Position numbers and translations under genes: made by a program. From Acidobacteriota bacterium (lineage in GTDB: Bacteria; Acidobacteriota; UBA4820; DSQY01), in the NCBI GenBank assembly GCA_021814085.1, contig JAKAJA010000041.1:1-10016 (forward strand): a DNA stretch of 10,016 nucleotides, in the 5' to 3' direction. Every line of letters starts with the position of its first letter. Position 1 is the stretch's first letter. Of this stretch, positions 6,836-10,016 are shown piece after piece. The notes beneath the pieces are model-generated. The model had not been told where the DNA came from and did not search any database. It saw nothing but the letters and a program-made list of their open reading frames with translations.

Positions 6836-7031
6836 CGACGAACCCCCACCCGCAATCCGAAGCCGGGCGACGACGACCTGGGGGGAATGACCCACGAAGA
6901 GAGGAGCGCAAGCATCGCATTGGGCGCCCTCCGGCGCTCCAATGCCCCGGCCCCCTCGGTCTTTGACCGCGTTTCCGGGAGTATGTCAGGGCTCCGCCCC
7001 GACGCCCCAGTCACCCAATAGGAGGATGGTC
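6824..7031. other. Non-coding gap before mobC, candidate oriT region
   Basis: These 208 bases lie between the repeat and mobC, where mobilizable elements usually carry oriT. The clearest structure is a hairpin at 6917-6945: GCATTGG-GCGCC, loop CTCC, GGCGC-T-CCAATGC, 12 bp with one bulged base. It includes GGCGCCCT, which resembles the GCGCCCT end of the known RP4/R1162-type nick regions. Weaker dyads are CCCCCA (6843-6848) with TGGGGG (6879-6884), and GGGC-tcc-GCCC at 6989-6999. A frame starting GTG 6820 runs about 45 codons but has no protein-like support. No promoter with both boxes is evident. The oriT call rests on position and structure only. Confidence 0.4.
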
Positions 7032-7361
7032 ATGACGAAGAGAATGGAAAGTCCTGTCCCACACCCCCGCCGCCGCCCCAACCGGGTACATGTGCGGTTT
7101 ACAAGCGAAGAGTACGAGCACCTCCACCGGCAAGCTCGGCTCGCCAACGTGAAGCCTGCCACCCTGCTCCGAGAGCTGTCCCTAGGCTCCTGCCTGACAC
7201 CCGTCCCGCAACTCCCCAAGGAAGTGTTCCGGGCCATCCGCAGCTTCGGGGGAAACCTCAACCAGCTGGCTCGGCAGGCGAACATGGGGAACGGAAGTCC
7301 TAAACAGGTGGAATCTCTTCGATCATCCGTCGACGACCTGCTCAGGGTCCTTCTTCACTGA
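7032..7361 (+). CDS. mobC: MobC-family relaxosome accessory protein
   Basis: This is a 109-residue DNA-binding helper of the relaxase. MobC proteins bind near oriT and help open the strands for nicking. The N-terminus is basic and rich in Pro and Arg (HPRRRPNRVHVRF), followed by a ribbon-helix-helix-like region (FTSEEYEHLHRQARLANVKP). Then comes the family signature near the C-terminus, FGGNLNQLARQAN, with a helical end. AGGAGG (7020-7025) stands directly before ATG 7026 but 6 bases before ATG 7032, so 7032 is the better start. The frame is open upstream but carries no family similarity there. The relaxase gene begins 3 bases after the stop, indicating one transcript and a joint role at oriT. 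Confidence 0.92.
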   Translation: MTKRMESPVPHPRRRPNRVHVRFTSEEYEHLHRQARLANVKPATLLRELSLGSCLTPVPQLPKEVFRAIRSFGGNLNQLARQANMGNGSPKQVESLRSSVDDLLRVLLH

Positions 7362-7364
7362 GCG

Positions 7365-8660
7365 ATGCCGGTCCTCAAGATCTCGTACGGCGGGGAAAGC
7401 TCCAAGATGATCTCCTATCTCCTCAACCAGAACGAGGCCGGCAACCGCGTCCAATCCATCGGAGGAAATGTCGTGGGGCGTGACAACGAAAGCATCGAGC
7501 GGGAGTTCCGAAGCACCCGCATCCACTTTGGAGGTGAGGGAGGACGGGAGTATTACCACGTCGCCTTGAGCTTTGAGCGCCACGACCTGGGAGACTTGGC
7601 CAAGCCCGACACGAGCCCCGACTTCGCGCGCATCCGGGATTACGGCGAGGAATGGGCGAAGGAGGCCGGCATCGCCAAGAAGTACGACTACTTGGTCGTG
7701 GTCCATGGGGAAAAGGGCCATCCCCACGCCCATGTGGTCTGGAACGCGCGGAGCTTCGAGGGCCCCAAGTACCACGGAGACAAGCAGTCCCTGGACCGCC
7801 TCCGGGACGTGAACGACCGGCTGGCGCGAAACCACGGCATCCAGCGGGAGCTGGACCGCGTGAGGGACCCGCACCGCCCCTCCGACAAATTCATCCGACA
7901 GGCGGAACGGGGAGGCGACCGCTACTCCTGGAAGCTCGACATGCAGGACCGCATCCGGGAAGCGGGCCGCCGCGCGTTTTCCGAAGAGGAGTTCAAGTCA
8001 CGGCTCAAAGAGCGTGGCGTTGAGCTTCGCATCCGGGGGGAGAAGTACAGCTACAGCATGACCGACCGGGGAGGGAAGCACCGTGCCTCGCGCGAAGGTA
8101 GGCTCGGAGAGACTTACCAGCGAGCCCAACTGGTCGAGAAGTTCGGCCAGCAGAAGGAGCAGCTCCGCATGGACCCCGAAGGATACCGCCGCCGCCTCAA
8201 GGAAGAGCAGGCAAGGCCTTACTCCTGGCAGCGGGATCTCCGGGGCCGGATCATCGAGGCGCTAAGGGACGCCAAGAACCATGAAGCCTTCCGCGGAGCC
8301 CTGGAGGGCAAGGGCGTGACGGCCAAACTGGGAGAAGACGGGCTCTACCGATTCTCCTTCAAGGACCAGCACGGATTGAGCCACCGAGACGTGGCCGCCG
8401 ATCGCCTCTATCGTGGCGTGCCTGACCGCATCGGCAGCCGCCTCCAGGAGAATGCGGAGCGGACCGTGGGCCCCAACCTGGCGCGGGCGGCGGGACGGGA
8501 GGCGGGCGGCCTTGTAACCACACTCATGCGCCAGGTCGAATCAGCCACGAGAGAGCACCACGGAGCAAGGGGCGGCGAGGGCCTCCCCACTCGGGAGGAC
8601 CTCAGACAGGAGCGGCCACGCCACCACGAAGGCCACGAGGACCGGGCGGAACGGTGGTAG
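7365..8660 (+). CDS. Relaxase (MobA/TraI type, PF03432), nicks oriT
   Basis: This 431-residue relaxase cuts one strand at oriT, stays bound to the 5' end through a tyrosine, and is carried to the recipient with the DNA. The relaxase domain covers residues about 1-165. Y18 in MISYLLNQ matches the position of the catalytic Tyr in RP4 TraI. YYHVALSF carries a conserved His (H65), and HPHAH (H119, H121, H123) is the metal-binding three-His motif. This is most like the MOBP class. After the domain two similar modules follow, at residues about 187-256 and 286-355. Each starts YSW-x2-D/(D)L and carries a K/E-x-x-G-V segment and a strand pair ending in R-G or H-R-D, so the C-terminal half appears internally duplicated. 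The last 60 residues are charged and look disordered. ATG 7365 follows mobC by 3 bases; its ribosome binding site is poor, so coupling to mobC is likely. All key residues are present. Confidence 0.94.
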   Translation: MPVLKISYGGESSKMISYLLNQNEAGNRVQSIGGNVVGRDNESIEREFRSTRIHFGGEGGREYYHVALSFERHDLGDLAKPDTSPDFARIRDYGEEWAKEAGIAKKYDYLVVVHGEKGHPHAHVVWNARSFEGPKYHGDKQSLDRLRDVNDRLARNHGIQRELDRVRDPHRPSDKFIRQAERGGDRYSWKLDMQDRIREAGRRAFSEEEFKSRLKERGVELRIRGEKYSYSMTDRGGKHRASREGRLGETYQRAQLVEKFGQQKEQLRMDPEGYRRRLKEEQARPYSWQRDLRGRIIEALRDAKNHEAFRGALEGKGVTAKLGEDGLYRFSFKDQHGLSHRDVAADRLYRGVPDRIGSRLQENAERTVGPNLARAAGREAGGLVTTLMRQVESATREHHGARGGEGLPTREDLRQERPRHHEGHEDRAERW

Positions 8661-8697
8661 CCCCAAGGACCGGCCACTCGAACCAAGGGAGTTTCTA

Positions 8698-10016
8698 ATG
8701 TCCAGAACCGTACAGCCTCGGCTTGAGCACCATTCGGAGGACTTCGAGCGCACGCTCATTTTGATGGGGGGATTCGTCCTCGCCATCGGGCTCTGGATCG
8801 GCGGGGCTTTCGAAGTGGAGGTCTATCTTCATGCGGCCAGAGGCACGAAAGCGGCTTTCATCGGCAAGTTCCTGGTGTGGGACCACAACGCCCTCACCAA
8901 GATCGTCCTAAATCCCTTCCTGGCTAAGCCGATGCTCTTCCTGTTGTGCGCCTCTGCCCTCGCTCTGGCGCCGGTGGTTTACGGCATGAGCAAAGGCCTG
9001 TGGAAGGATAGCCACAGCGCGGCCTACTGGGCCGTCGGGATCGTCTTCTTGCTCGGCCTCGCCTACCTTCTGCCTCAGTTGCTCCTGCCTTCAACCCTAT
9101 CGCCTTTCGGACAGGTTTGGTGGAGGGTGACGGCACTCCTGGGGTTAGCCGCGACAGCATTTTTCGTCGGCTTCATCCGAGTCAGAGGAGCGAACCTGCG
9201 GGCAAGCGACATCTTGAACCAGCCGAATGCCTTCGACCTCATGGACCTCTCGGGCGCGGCGAACCTGACGGAACTCAAGCGTGCCGGGCTTCTCGTCAAG
9301 TCGTCCCACTGGCCCGCAAGTACATCCAAGGATCTCAAGGGGCGGATCTGCATCGGCCGCCTCTATAACGACGGGCGTGCTACCTCTTACTTCGTGGCGC
9401 CCGAAATTGCCAAGCTCCAGCAGACCCTCGTGGTTGCACCGACGGGCTCTGGTAAGACCACGTCGCTGGCCTTGCCGTGGAGCAGGGAACTTCCCATCCA
9501 AGGACAGTCGGTCTTTGTCCTGGACTTCAAAGGCGACATGGCCCAGCACATCCGGCTCGGGCTCGGTGGCCCCGAGGCGCCGGGCCTCTGGGTGTTCAAC
9601 CCGCTGAGCCGGGCTTCTGTTCGATGGAACCCCATGATGGAGCCCGTGGAAGGGACCGCGGATTACGAAGAGAGCCAGGAGGCCATCGCCGAGGCCATCT
9701 ACGGAGAGGTCAACGGCGGGACGTACCAATACTTCGACCTCCTGGACCTGCGTATCCTCAAGGCCGGGGTCCGGGCCGTGGGGCACCTCCAAGCGCCCAG
9801 CCTCAAGGCCTTGCACGACCTATTTCTCTCCCAGCAGCACCTCGAAGAGACCCTGGACCTCATCAAGGACACGGCGGACCAGGAGACCTTCGCGCGCATC
9901 GAGGCCGACCTGAAGGCTTCCACGGACAGCCGGAAGTACACCTTTACGGAGCGCATCCAAGGGGTGCGCAACAAGCTGGACGCCTTCGCGCATCCCGCCA
10001 TTCAGCGGGTCACGGG
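8698..10016 (+). CDS. Type IV coupling protein (VirD4/TraG family), 3' end outside the window
   Basis: This inner-membrane ATPase joins the relaxosome to the type IV secretion channel and drives DNA transfer. The frame runs from ATG 8698 to the right edge without a stop (439 codons plus two bases); the family is usually 550-800 residues, so the C-terminal part is missing. Hydrophobic segments near residues 20-38, 78-95, 110-130 and 143-161 suggest four membrane passes, more than the usual two at the N-terminus. Walker A is APTGSGKTT (K253, bases 9436-9462) and Walker B is VLDFKGD (D276). The ribosome binding site AAGGGAG (8685-8691) has a 6-base spacer. The 37-bp gap after the relaxase holds no terminator. 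Its presence suggests that the element supplies its own coupling function rather than borrowing it. Whether the rest of a secretion system follows cannot be seen. Confidence 0.93.
   Translation, partial: MSRTVQPRLEHHSEDFERTLILMGGFVLAIGLWIGGAFEVEVYLHAARGTKAAFIGKFLVWDHNALTKIVLNPFLAKPMLFLLCASALALAPVVYGMSKGLWKDSHSAAYWAVGIVFLLGLAYLLPQLLLPSTLSPFGQVWWRVTALLGLAATAFFVGFIRVRGANLRASDILNQPNAFDLMDLSGAANLTELKRAGLLVKSSHWPASTSKDLKGRICIGRLYNDGRATSYFVAPEIAKLQQTLVVAPTGSGKTTSLALPWSRELPIQGQSVFVLDFKGDMAQHIRLGLGGPEAPGLWVFNPLSRASVRWNPMMEPVEGTADYEESQEAIAEAIYGEVNGGTYQYFDLLDLRILKAGVRAVGHLQAPSLKALHDLFLSQQHLEETLDLIKDTADQETFARIEADLKASTDSRKYTFTERIQGVRNKLDAFAHPAIQRVT

Noticed and set aside
6942..7031. Upstream extension of the mobC frame
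   Set aside because: No MobC similarity before MTKRM. AGGAGG at 7020-7025 fits ATG 7032 with a 6-base spacer.
9145..9816. 223-codon open frame on the minus strand opposite the coupling protein gene
   Set aside because: It is antisense to the Walker A/B region of a clear VirD4/TraG protein; its composition is that of a shadow frame.

Overview
The window is a GC-rich (roughly 60% by eye) bacterial segment in which every supported gene lies on the + strand. It reads as part of an integrated mobile element, either an integrative conjugative or mobilizable element or an integrated plasmid. The host cannot be named from the sequence. GC-rich coding, GTG starts and Shine-Dalgarno sites of the AGGAGG type fit many environmental bacteria (for example Acidobacteriota or Deltaproteobacteria-like lineages), but nothing seen is diagnostic. 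There is no rRNA, tRNA, integrase or transposase in the window.

Layout. (1) From base 1 to 2589 is the 3' part of a type I restriction endonuclease subunit gene (hsdR); its start and the hsdM/hsdS partners would lie to the left. (2) From 2708 to 3838 is a 376-residue protein I do not recognise. (3) An intergenic stretch (3839-3987) carries an imperfect hairpin and a cluster of GGTCC/GGACC boxes around a possible -10 element. It starts what looks like a compact replication operon: a small excisionase/AlpA-like helix-turn-helix protein (3988-4227), a bifunctional primase-polymerase (4231-5067) and, overlapping it by one base, a DUF3631-type AAA+ ATPase/helicase (5067-6623). (4) At the 3' end of the ATPase gene, running past its stop, is a two-unit tandem repeat with a period of exactly 200 bp, built from inverted pairs of the 9-mer GTGGCGGAT. 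A 67-codon reading frame (6620-6823) overlaps the ATPase stop as GTGA and repeats the ATPase tail. (5) A mostly non-coding stretch (6824-7031) with a strong hairpin is the natural place for an oriT. (6) The transfer genes follow: mobC (7032-7361), a relaxase (7365-8660) and a VirD4/TraG-type coupling protein (8698 to past the right edge).

Working together (inference): the HTH protein probably controls the operon. Prim-Pol and the DUF3631 ATPase would prime and unwind element DNA, with the 9-mer arrays as a possible binding site or origin. MobC and the relaxase nick oriT and lead the strand to the coupling protein. The restriction gene and the unknown 376-residue gene look like neighbouring defence or cargo genes.

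The least explained signal is the 200-bp repeat with nested inverted 9-mers (6453-6835). Its two copies keep both spacing and reading phase, while the central segment appears to sit in opposite orientation.
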